NCBI RefSeq assembly: GCF_008086045.1
Contig: NZ_VSEY01000001.1
Span: 248,001-312,000 of the forward strand
Length of the DNA: 64,000 nt
Source of the DNA: Nonomuraea sp. PA05
GTDB lineage: Bacteria; Actinomycetota; Actinomycetes; Streptosporangiales; Streptosporangiaceae
Direction: 5' to 3'
Made by a program: the position numbers and the translations under genes. Shown piece after piece: positions 6,623 through 14,075 of the stretch. Under the pieces are notes generated by a model. That model was not told the DNA's origin and ran no database searches. It saw only the letters and a list, made by a program, of their open reading frames with translations. Within the stretch, counting starts at the first letter, position 1. Each line of letters opens with the position of its first letter.

Positions 6623-8572
6623 TCAGCGGTCGCTGGAGGCGGCGCGGTAGTGCAGATCCTGCACGTACGGCGTCGCCGTGACCGGGTACGGCGACGTCAC
6701 CTTCGCCACGGTGGCGGAGCTCCTGGTCACGGTGGCCGAGGCGGTGCCCGCCCTGAGCGGGAACGTCTTGGCGGACACGCCGGCGGGCGCGTCGTAGGTC
6801 TGCGTGGTGCCGCCGACCGTGACCGACACCTTGCCGGCCGCGGTGAGCATGCTGAGCACCTCCACGGTGTCACGGGCGGCGGTGCTGCCGGCGCGCAGCT
6901 TCATCAGCTTGGTCTGCGCGTACGACGGCGTGGCCGCGACCGGCTGCACCCGGTGGGTGAGGTAGGCGACGTCGTTGGTGATCTTCGGGCAGCCGAGCTT
7001 GTAGCAGGTCAGGTAGTAGGCGTTGATGTCCAGGTAGGTCCACCCGGCGTTCCTGGACGGGGCGAACTGGGTGTTCTCCGAGTAGTCGTTCCAGGTGGTG
7101 AGCTGGACCCAGTCGGCCTTGCCGTCGATGGCGCCCTTCCAGGAGGCGCGCAGGTTCTCGGTGTTGCCGGCCTCGTCGAAGATGCCCTGGTTGGGGCGCT
7201 CGTCCTGGACCGACACCGGCTGCATCCAGATCTTGCCCAGGTTGTGCGCGGTGGTGATGTTGGTGGTGAGGTTGGCGTTGGCCGCGGGGCTGCGGCTGCC
7301 CCAGTTGGAGAAGCCGTGGCTGATGGAGGCGAAGGCGTCGCGGTTCTTGCCGAAGTCGACGAAGCAGGGCACCAGGGCGACCTTGATGCCGTACGTCGTC
7401 TCCATGGTCTTCATCCAGTCGGCCCACCAGGCGGCGGTCCTGCCCTCTGCCTTGAACGGGGCGACGACCAGGCGGTCGTCGGCGAGCCGGTAGACCGAAT
7501 CGGACGCGGCGAGCCCGGCGATGGCCTTGGCCAGGGTGGCGCTGTCCACGGAGGCCAGCCCGTTGGTGTCGGGCATGAGCACGATCTTGAAGCCGGGATC
7601 GACGGCCTCGGCGGCCTTGACGAGGTTCTGCACCCGCGTCCAGTTGGCGCTGGTCACCGAGAGTATGTCCACGGTGAACCCGTCGAGGCCGGCGGCGATG
7701 GCCTGCTTGACCTCGGTCTTCAGGTCGGCGAGCGCGTAGTCGCCGGTGATGGGGGAGCGGCCGGGCGGGCGGTCGCGCAGCAGCCCGCCGTAGGCGGCGT
7801 GCTTGCCGCTCTCTCCTTCGGGCTTGAGGTAGTTGCGGGCGTAGTAATCGTTTTCCGTAGCGGCGTTGTCGAAGGAGATCGGGTAGGGCGGGAAGTAGTG
7901 CGCGAACACCTTCTTGCCCGTGGCCCGCAGCGCCGAGGTGCTCGCCAGGGTGAACGGCAGCGGCCCGGCGGTCTGCTCCTCGCCCGTCCCTGGCGTGTAG
8001 GTGACGGTGAGCTTCGGCCCGCGCTCGCCGGTCTCGCGCGAGGACATCAGGACGGTCGTGGTGTCGGACGTCCCGGTGAGGGCGAAGGCGTAGGTGCCGT
8101 CACCGTCGATCGCGGAGGAGACGTCCAGCTTGGCGGTCGCGCCGGTGGTGAACCCGGTGTGCGTGGCGACGGCGCTCCCGCTGACGGCCGGGCGGGTGTT
8201 CCAGGTGGTGGCGGCCTCGGTCCAGGAGCCCGTCACGGGTAAGGCGGAGACGGTGGTGGCGGTCGTCCTGGCCGAGACGACGTCCAGGGTGACCTTGACG
8301 TCCTCGGCGTCGTCCGGGATGCCGGTGACCTTGAAGCGGGTCAGCGCCAGGCGCTGCCCGGTGGCGGTCCCGCCGCAGCCGGAGCCGCAGACGCTCAGCC
8401 ACGTCGCGGTGGCGAAGCTCTTGGCGGGCTCCGCCTGGCTGACGAACACGTCCTCCGTGGCCGCGAACGACACGCTGACCGGGGCCGCCGCGGACGCCTG
8501 GGCGGGGGCGACGGCTCCCAGGGCGGCCAGGGCCGTCGCGACCGTCAGCAGCGCCCCATATCGGTTGACCAT
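6623..8572 (-). CDS. Secreted GH71 alpha-1,3-glucanase (mutanase) with N-terminal DNRLRE/CBM96-like domain
   Basis: A Sec signal peptide (MVNRYGALLT... ending APAQASAAA, about residues 1-28) precedes a beta-sandwich DNRLRE/CBM96-like module (about 30-190, with TGSWTEAATTWNTRP). The GH71 catalytic barrel follows from KKVFAHYFPPYPISFDN (about residue 215) to about 560, and a small beta-domain ends the protein. GH71 enzymes hydrolyse alpha-1,3-glucan of fungal walls or dental mutan, so the likely role is extracellular attack on fungal wall glucan. The ATG at 8572 has GGGAG 8 bases upstream. The leader contains a hairpin and a LacI-like palindrome, so sugar-responsive repression is likely. No transport genes are adjacent. 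Confidence 0.85.
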   Translation of the reverse strand: MVNRYGALLTVATALAALGAVAPAQASAAAPVSVSFAATEDVFVSQAEPAKSFATATWLSVCGSGCGGTATGQRLALTRFKVTGIPDDAEDVKVTLDVVSARTTATTVSALPVTGSWTEAATTWNTRPAVSGSAVATHTGFTTGATAKLDVSSAIDGDGTYAFALTGTSDTTTVLMSSRETGERGPKLTVTYTPGTGEEQTAGPLPFTLASTSALRATGKKVFAHYFPPYPISFDNAATENDYYARNYLKPEGESGKHAAYGGLLRDRPPGRSPITGDYALADLKTEVKQAIAAGLDGFTVDILSVTSANWTRVQNLVKAAEAVDPGFKIVLMPDTNGLASVDSATLAKAIAGLAASDSVYRLADDRLVVAPFKAEGRTAAWWADWMKTMETTYGIKVALVPCFVDFGKNRDAFASISHGFSNWGSRSPAANANLTTNITTAHNLGKIWMQPVSVQDERPNQGIFDEAGNTENLRASWKGAIDGKADWVQLTTWNDYSENTQFAPSRNAGWTYLDINAYYLTCYKLGCPKITNDVAYLTHRVQPVAATPSYAQTKLMKLRAGSTAARDTVEVLSMLTAAGKVSVTVGGTTQTYDAPAGVSAKTFPLRAGTASATVTRSSATVAKVTSPYPVTATPYVQDLHYRAASSDR

Positions 8573-8594
8573 GAAACTCCCATCGATGATCGGC

Positions 8595-8621
8595 GCGGGC
8601 TCCGTAAGAGGGGGAGCCCGC
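8595..8621 (-). terminator. Perfect 9-bp hairpin between the tautomerase and GH71 genes
   Basis: GCGGGCTCC (8595-8603) pairs with GGAGCCCGC (8613-8621) around a 9-base loop. It lies 74 bases after the tautomerase stop and 23 bases before the GH71 start. It can act as a rho-independent-like terminator for the upstream operon or as a leader structure of the GH71 mRNA; no T-run follows. Confidence 0.5.
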
Positions 8622-8648
8622 TCTGCGGACCAAGGATGGGGCAAAGAT

Positions 8649-8658
8649 CAACGCGTTG
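8649..8658. promoter_or_regulatory. LacI-type palindrome CAACGCGTTG upstream of GH71
   Basis: The perfect CG-centred 10-bp palindrome CAACGCGTTG sits 77 bases upstream of the GH71 start, next to an A/T-rich -10-like stretch (8672-8680). CG-centred palindromes of this form are typical LacI-family operators. Two LacI genes are in the window, but neither is adjacent. Confidence 0.5.
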
Positions 8659-8694
8659 TTCAGGCTTCGCCATAAATACCCTTTTGGAACGTCA

Positions 8695-9117
8695 TCAGTA
8701 GGGCACAGGCTTGTTCTCGCGTGCCCAGAGCTGCTCCTCCTCGCTGCCCGTGGGCGGCGGCGCCAGCCCGTCGATCATCCACAGGTCTCGCGGCGTCTCG
8801 TCCACGTGGAACTCGCAGTGCAGCCCCCGCTCCTGCGTGTGCCTGGCCAGCAGGCGGCCCAGCGCCCCGGCCATGCGCTCGCGCAGCCCCTGGTCGTCGG
8901 CGTGGCGGGCGATGTGCTCGATCACGACCCGCACGGTGTCGCCCGACGGCACGCCGCCGACCAGGAACGACTCCCGCGGGACCGGATGGAAGAGCGTCAC
9001 GACGTAGAACCTGGGCAGCCCGAACCGGGCGTAGAAGCCGGTGACCTCCTCGGCGAACTCGCGCTTGTGCTGCTCGGAGAAGGCATCGGCGGGATGGTAG
9101 ACGTGCCACAGCGGCAT
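8695..9117 (-). CDS. Tautomerase family protein (Tautomerase_3 type)
   Basis: This 140-residue protein begins MPLWHVYHP, so proline 2 would be the catalytic N-terminal base after methionine removal. The FYVVTLFHPV strand and the trailing DLWMIDGLAPPPTGSEEEQLWARENKPVPY tail are typical of the long monomer-type tautomerases related to cis-CaaD and fungal Tautomerase_3 proteins. Ligand and reaction are unknown. It follows the SDR gene by 11 bases on the same strand and is preceded by a GGAGCG ribosome site. Both genes are probably under the divergent TetR regulator. Confidence 0.75.
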   Translation of the reverse strand: MPLWHVYHPADAFSEQHKREFAEEVTGFYARFGLPRFYVVTLFHPVPRESFLVGGVPSGDTVRVVIEHIARHADDQGLRERMAGALGRLLARHTQERGLHCEFHVDETPRDLWMIDGLAPPPTGSEEEQLWARENKPVPY

Positions 9118-9128
9118 GTTCGCTCCAA

Positions 9129-9824
9129 TCAGATGGACACGGTGAGACCTTCGACGGGGCCGGCCAGCGCCGCCTTCATCCGCCTGGTGTAGTCGTCGAC
9201 GAGGACCTCGCTGTCCCCGTTCTCCAGGCCGTCCAGCACCGCCGCGGCGACCTCGGCGGGGGAGACCTTGGGGGCCGTGATGGCCGCCACCATGTCGGTG
9301 TCGGCGAAGCCCAGGTGTACGCCGACGACCTGCGTGCCCTGCGGCGCGAGCTCGATGCGCAGGGAGTTCGTGATCGACCAGAGGGCGGCCTTCGAGGCGC
9401 CGTAGGCGGCGGCGCCGGCGCCCCAGGACAACACGGAGTGCAGGTCGGCCAGGGCTCCGCCGCCGTTGGCCGCCAGGATCGGGGCGAAGGCGCGCGCCAC
9501 GCGCAGGGCGCCGAACACGTTGGTGTCGAACGTCGCGAGCACGTCCGCCATGTCCGCCTTCAGGAGCGGGGCGGGGAGCAGGACGCCCGCGTTGTTCACC
9601 ACGATGTTAACGTCGCGGGCCGTCTCGGCCAGGGCCGAGACGGCGTCCTGGTCGGTGACGTCGAGGGGCACGGGGTGGACGCGCGGATCTGCGTCGGGGG
9701 CGGGCTTGCGGGCGGTCACGTAGACCTTGGCCGCCCCGCGCTCCAGGAGCGCTTCGGCGATCGCCTTGCCCAGACCTCGCTGACCGCCGGTCACCAGCGC
9801 CACCGCGTTCTTGATCGCGACCAT
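9129..9824 (-). CDS. SDR family NAD(P)-dependent oxidoreductase
   Basis: A classical short-chain dehydrogenase of 231 residues. TGGQRGLG (about residues 12-19) binds the nucleotide, NNAG is near residue 77, and the serine of LHSVLSWG with YGASK near residue 140 forms the Ser-Tyr-Lys triad. The substrate is not predictable. AAGGAGG lies 5 bases before the ATG at 9824. The gene is divergent from a TetR regulator across a 64-base gap holding an inverted repeat, so it is probably repressed by that regulator. Confidence 0.88.
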   Translation of the reverse strand: MVAIKNAVALVTGGQRGLGKAIAEALLERGAAKVYVTARKPAPDADPRVHPVPLDVTDQDAVSALAETARDVNIVVNNAGVLLPAPLLKADMADVLATFDTNVFGALRVARAFAPILAANGGGALADLHSVLSWGAGAAAYGASKAALWSITNSLRIELAPQGTQVVGVHLGFADTDMVAAITAPKVSPAEVAAAVLDGLENGDSEVLVDDYTRRMKAALAGPVEGLTVSI

Positions 9825-9844
9825 GGGGCCTCCTTCCGGTAGAA

Positions 9845-9864
9845 TAGATTATGAGCATCATCTA
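9845..9864. promoter_or_regulatory. TetR operator candidate between SDR and tetR genes
   Basis: The 20-bp sequence at 9845-9864, with arms TAGAT...ATCTA, matches its reverse complement at 16 of 20 positions. It is A/T-rich in a GC-rich genome and lies in the only gap between the divergent SDR and TetR genes, so one site could control both. Confidence 0.65.
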
Positions 9865-9888
9865 TATCACGAGGGAAGTGCGGACGAC

Positions 9889-10473
9889 ATGCCCAGAGCA
9901 TCCAGGGCCGACGCGGAGCGGCACCGCGAGCAGGTGATCGAGGCCGCGGCGAAGCTGGTACGCGCGTACGGCGCGGGGAACGTGAGCGTCCCGCAGGCGA
10001 TGGCGGCGGCGGGGCTCACCCACGGCGGCTTCTACCGCCACTTCGCCTCCAAGGACGACCTGATCGCGCGGGCCTGCTCGGCCGCCTTCGCCGAACGGGT
10101 CAAGGCCCTGGACGACCTGACCGAGGGCGGCGACCCCGAGACCCCCGCCAGGGCCGCCTTCCTGGACGGCTACCTGTCCGTGCTGCACCGCGACAACGCC
10201 GCGCTCGGCTGCCCCGGCGCGGCCCTGGCGGTGGACGCGGGCCGCGCGGAGCCCGGCGACCCGCTCAGGCAGGCGTTCACCGACGGCCTGCGCGACCTGG
10301 TCGAGGCGATGCGGCAGCTCGACGGGGCCGACGAGGAGACGGTGCTCGCCGAGCTGTCCGCGATGGTCGGGGCGCTGATGTTGTCGCGGGCCTGCGCCGG
10401 CGAGGCCCTGTCGGAGCGGATCCTCGACGCGGTGCGCAGCCGCCTGCTGGACGGCGGCCATCGTACGGGCTGA
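9889..10473 (+). CDS. TetR/AcrR family transcriptional regulator
   Basis: The 194-residue protein has an N-terminal TetR helix-turn-helix (RHREQVIEAAAKLVRAYGAGNVSV...GGFYRHFASKDDLI, residues 8-58) and a C-terminal ligand domain with the GCPGAALAVDAGRA segment seen in TetR proteins that control SDR and reductase genes. The ATG at 9889 has GAGGGAAG upstream; an in-frame ATG at 9811 lies in the SDR gene and is unlikely. It probably represses the divergent SDR-tautomerase operon and itself through the dyad at 9845-9864. Confidence 0.85.
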   Translation: MPRASRADAERHREQVIEAAAKLVRAYGAGNVSVPQAMAAAGLTHGGFYRHFASKDDLIARACSAAFAERVKALDDLTEGGDPETPARAAFLDGYLSVLHRDNAALGCPGAALAVDAGRAEPGDPLRQAFTDGLRDLVEAMRQLDGADEETVLAELSAMVGALMLSRACAGEALSERILDAVRSRLLDGGHRTG

Positions 10474-10543
10474 GCAAAAAGCGTTCTCACCTGCCCATGA
10501 CCGGGTAGAGCCTTGGTGTTCGTGGCCCTCGGGGGAGGTCACC

Positions 10544-12589
10544 ATGGGTGCGGTTGGCGACGACGGGGACAGCGGTCTGGCGTTCGAGACGCTGGACCTC
10601 GCGCCGGTGGGGATCGCGGTGACGCGCGGCCCCGGCCACCGGCTGGTCTACACCAACGCCATGTACCGGTCGCAGTTCAGCGACCCGCGCGGCGAGGTGC
10701 CGCTCGACGAGGCGTTCGCCGGCTTCGTACGGCGCCACTACCGTCGCCAGTTCGACCGCGTCTACAGCACCGGCGAGCCGGTCGTCACCACCGCGGAGCC
10801 CGAGCCGTCCAGGCCGGGGCAGCCGGAGACCCGGGAACGCTTCTTCACCCGCAGCCTGTCACAGGTCGTGTTCGGGCCCGGCGACCACGGCGTGCTCGCC
10901 GTGGTGATGGAGGTGACCGAGCAGACCACGGCCGCCCGCCAGGTCACGGACCTGGCCGAGCAGCGCCGCCACATCCTGCGCCGCTACGAGAGCCTGATGC
11001 GGGTCAGCGCGGACATCTTCTGGGTGACCAGCAGGGACGGGTACGTGTCCGAGCCCAGCCCGAGCTGGGAGCGGGTGACCGGCCAGCGGTGGGAGGACTA
11101 CCGCGGCCGGCGCTGGCTGCGCACGGTGCACCCCGACGACCGCCCGGCCACCGTGGAGTCCTGGCTGCGGGCCGTCGGCCGGGCCACCGAGCTGTGGGAG
11201 CACGTCTACCGGCTGCGCACCGTCGTGGGCTACCGGCACTTCCAGCTCCGCGCGGTGCCGATCTGCGAGGACGGGCAGGTCGTGGAGTGGGTGGGCTCGT
11301 CCATCGACGTCGAGCAGCAGTGGCAGGAGCAGCGGCGCCAGCGCCTGCTGGACCGCGCGGTCATCGCCACGGCGCAACTGCGGAGCCTGGAGGAGATGCT
11401 CGGCGCGCTGGCCGACGTGATCGTGCCTGAGCTGGCCGACGGCTGCGGCGTCTACCTCGTCACCGACCTGATCGGCCAGCGGGACGGCGCCGACCTGTTC
11501 GTCGTCGAGCGGCTGGCCACCGCGGCGCGTCCTGGGCTGGTGCGGCTGCCGCCGTACAGTGAGGAGCGCCTGGCGGCGAGCAACACCTTCGCCCAGGTCA
11601 TCCGGCAGCGGCGGCCCCTGCTCAAGACCTTTCCCGCCGGTTCGCCGCCGCCCGGCCTGGTGCCCCAGGGCACGCGGCCGTGGCTGGAGGCGAACGACGC
11701 CAACGGCGTGGTGGTGCTCCCGGTCATCGTCGACGGGGCGGTGTCGGCGCTGGTCTGCGCGGTGACGTGCGGGAACCGCCCGGCGATCAGGCGCGCCGAC
11801 ATCTCCCTGCTGAACCGCATGTTCGTCAACGCCCACGACGCGCTGAGCAGGGCCATCCGCTTCCAGCGCGCCCAGCAGATCGCGCTGGCCCTGCAGTACA
11901 GCCTGCTCGCCGAGCCGCCCCAGGTGCCCGGCATGCAGATCATCGCCCGCTACCGCGCCAGCCCGGCCGCGGCGGAGGTGGGCGGCGACTGGTACGACTC
12001 GTTCCTGCTGCCCGACGGCGTGCCGGCGCTGGTGATCGGGGACGTGGCCGGCCACGACCTGAGCGCCGCCGTGGCGATGAGCCAGTTGCGCAACATGCTG
12101 CGCGCGCTGGCGATGGACCGCCGTGAGCCGCCGGGGGAGATCCTCACCCGGCTCAACATCGCGATGGAGTCGCTGTCGGGCGACATCACCGCCACCTGCG
12201 TGTACGCCAGGGTGGAGGAGTGCGGTGACGGCCACCGGCTGCGGTACGCCACGGCCGGCCACCCGCCGCCGCTGCTGATCACCCAGGAGGGCCGGGGCCG
12301 CTACCTGGACGACGCCGTCAGCCCGCTGCTCGGCCTGCCCTCCCGCGAGGGCCGCGCCTCGCGGACCGCGCCGCTGCCGCCGGGCAGCACCCTCCTGCTC
12401 TACACCGACGGTCTCGTGGAGCATCCCGGCGAGCATCTCGACCGTGGGCTGGACCGGCTGCGGCGGATGGCGGAGCCGCTCGCGGGCCAGCCCGTGGACA
12501 AGCTCTGCGACCAGTTGCTCAGCGGGCTGCCCACCACCGGCCTGGACGACATCGCCGTCATCGCGCTGCGCCTGCCGGTCCAGGGCTGA
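10544..12589 (+). CDS. PAS-PAS-GAF-PP2C (SpoIIE-type) serine phosphatase
   Basis: The 681-residue protein carries two PAS-like sensor domains (about residues 12-125 and 140-265, with EPSPSWERVTGQ), a GAF domain (about 270-435) and a C-terminal PPM/SpoIIE phosphatase (about 455-678). Phosphatase motifs are GGDWYD near residue 480, VIGDVAGHDLSAAVAMSQLRNMLRA, YATAGHPPPLL, LLLYTDGLVE and the final DDIAVIALR. Such proteins usually dephosphorylate anti-sigma-factor antagonists in partner-switching. No RsbW- or anti-anti-sigma-like gene is adjacent, so its target lies elsewhere. GGGAGG at 10533-10538 supports the start. It has no transmembrane segments. Confidence 0.9.
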   Translation: MGAVGDDGDSGLAFETLDLAPVGIAVTRGPGHRLVYTNAMYRSQFSDPRGEVPLDEAFAGFVRRHYRRQFDRVYSTGEPVVTTAEPEPSRPGQPETRERFFTRSLSQVVFGPGDHGVLAVVMEVTEQTTAARQVTDLAEQRRHILRRYESLMRVSADIFWVTSRDGYVSEPSPSWERVTGQRWEDYRGRRWLRTVHPDDRPATVESWLRAVGRATELWEHVYRLRTVVGYRHFQLRAVPICEDGQVVEWVGSSIDVEQQWQEQRRQRLLDRAVIATAQLRSLEEMLGALADVIVPELADGCGVYLVTDLIGQRDGADLFVVERLATAARPGLVRLPPYSEERLAASNTFAQVIRQRRPLLKTFPAGSPPPGLVPQGTRPWLEANDANGVVVLPVIVDGAVSALVCAVTCGNRPAIRRADISLLNRMFVNAHDALSRAIRFQRAQQIALALQYSLLAEPPQVPGMQIIARYRASPAAAEVGGDWYDSFLLPDGVPALVIGDVAGHDLSAAVAMSQLRNMLRALAMDRREPPGEILTRLNIAMESLSGDITATCVYARVEECGDGHRLRYATAGHPPPLLITQEGRGRYLDDAVSPLLGLPSREGRASRTAPLPPGSTLLLYTDGLVEHPGEHLDRGLDRLRRMAEPLAGQPVDKLCDQLLSGLPTTGLDDIAVIALRLPVQG

Positions 12590-12594
12590 GCCCG

Positions 12595-13290
12595 TCAGCG
12601 GGCACGCCGGCCGAGCGCGCGGATACCGTCCAGGATGAGATCGACGCCCGCCAGGAACTGCTCCCGGTCGTCGTGGTCGCGCAACTGGCCCGCCACGCCG
12701 CGGATGAACGGGTACTCGCCGGGATCGAGGCTCGCCCACGCGACCGACACCGTCGTGAGGAAGGCGGTCCGGTCCGCGCCGGGCTCCATGGCGCGGGCGT
12801 TCGCGGCGTTCAGCCCGCCGACGCCGAGGATGTAGTTGAGCAGCGCCGACGCCGCCGTGAACCCGGCGCCGGCGGGCACGCCGAGCGCCCGCACCTGCTG
12901 CCCGACGCACTCGAAGATGCGCAGCATCGCCGGTTGTGACGGGGTGCGGGAGAGCTGCGTGCCGACCCACGGGTGCGCGTCGATCGCGTCGAAGACGGCG
13001 AGCGCGAGGGCTCTGACCGGCTCCTCACCCGCGTCCGAGGAGCCGGCGGCGCCGGTCGTGGAGGCGAGGACGGTGCCGGTGGCGGCGGTGAGCAGCTCGC
13101 TCTTGTTCGCCACGTGGTGATAGATCGCGCCAGGGCCGGTCTTCAGGTGGGCGGCGAGCCGCCGGAAGGTCAGCCCGCTCTCGCCCCCGTCGTCGAGCAG
13201 CTCGATGGCCGCCTCGACAATGCGCTCCCGGGACAGAGCGTCCGCGCGTCGCTCGGCGGGCTGACGCTCGCCCGCGTCCTGCACGTCCAC
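12595..13290 (-). CDS. TetR family regulator, 5' end rebuilt by a deletion
   Basis: The helix-turn-helix RERIVEAAIELLDDGGESGLTFRRLAAHLKTGPGAIYHH and a TetR_C-type ligand domain (LNYILGVGGLNAANARAMEPG) are intact. Residues before ADALSRERIV are antisense to the GGLTLARVL motif of the adjacent monooxygenase remnant. The original start and the shared operator therefore seem to have been deleted. The likely start is GTG at 13290 (weak GGGGA upstream) or GTG at 13284; both are uncertain. In related genomes such TetR genes repress a divergent TetX-like monooxygenase. Whether this gene is still expressed is unclear. Confidence 0.7.
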   Translation of the reverse strand: MDVQDAGERQPAERRADALSRERIVEAAIELLDDGGESGLTFRRLAAHLKTGPGAIYHHVANKSELLTAATGTVLASTTGAAGSSDAGEEPVRALALAVFDAIDAHPWVGTQLSRTPSQPAMLRIFECVGQQVRALGVPAGAGFTAASALLNYILGVGGLNAANARAMEPGADRTAFLTTVSVAWASLDPGEYPFIRGVAGQLRDHDDREQFLAGVDLILDGIRALGRRAR

Positions 13291-14017
13291 GGCATCCCCG
13301 CGACCGTCTACGAGGCCGAGTCCTCGCCGGAGGCCCGCGCGCAGGGCGGCATGCTCGACATCCACCGCCACGACGGGCAGCACGCCCTCAAGGACGCCGG
13401 CCTGTTCGAGGAGTTCACCGGCCTCGTCCACGAGGGCGGCGAGGCCATGCGGCTCCTCGACGAGCACGGCACCGTGCTCCTCGACCAGCCCGACGACGGC
13501 CAGGGCGGGCGGCCCGAGGTGCCGCGCGGCCGGCGGCGGGGGCTCCATGCTGGCGCTCGCACCGGGGAAGGGCATCGCCGCCCACCGCGAGCCGGGCGGC
13601 GTCCTGCACACCTACGTGCAGCTCAACAAGCCCAGGGAGTGGGCCGACGGCATCGGCCTCACCGACGCCGGCACGGCCAGGGCCCTGGTCGCGGAGGAGT
13701 TCGAGGGCTGGGCGCCGGAGCTGACCGCGCTCATCACCGACGGCGAGACCGCGCCGGTCGTGCGGCTCCTGCACGCCCTGCCCGACGGGCACCGGTGGCA
13801 GCACGTCCCGGGCGTGACGCTGCTCGGCGACGCCGCCCATCTGACGGTGCCGTCCGGCGATGGCGCGAACCTGGCCATGTATGACGGCGCCGAGCTGGGC
13901 AAGGCCGCCGCCGACGCGTCGCAGCTCCTTCCGAGGTACCTCGGCGACGGGGCCCCGCGGAGCGTCGTGGACATGTTCACCGGCGCAGGGGCGGATGACG
14001 TCCGGACGCGGCGATGA
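13249..14017 (+). pseudogene. Decayed TetX/FAD-dependent monooxygenase
   Basis: Two reading frames together encode parts of one monooxygenase. Frame one (13249 to about 13530) gives LGGLTLARVLHVHGI, TVYEAESSPEARAQGGMLDIH and the GTVLLDQPDDGQGGRPEVPRG segment. Frame two (about 13530-14017) resumes with MLALAPGKGIAAHRE, the second FAD motif TLLGDAAHLTVPSGDGANLAMYDGAELGKA, and ends LGDGAPRSVVDMFTGA. The N-terminus with the start codon, roughly 100 central residues, and a segment after AELGKAAADA are missing compared with intact TetX-like proteins. No functional enzyme can be made. Confidence 0.8.
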
Positions 14018-14036
14018 GGCGGCGGGCCATGCGCGT

Positions 14037-14068
14037 GCCCGCCACCCGCGCCGGGGCAGGTGGCGGGC
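14037..14068. terminator. Bidirectional hairpin terminator
   Basis: GCCCGCCACC (14037-14046) and GGTGGCGGGC (14059-14068) form a perfect 10-bp stem with a 12-base loop. It lies between the convergent ends of the monooxygenase remnant (14017) and the GH3 gene (14076). Confidence 0.65.
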
Positions 14069-14075
14069 GGTCGCC

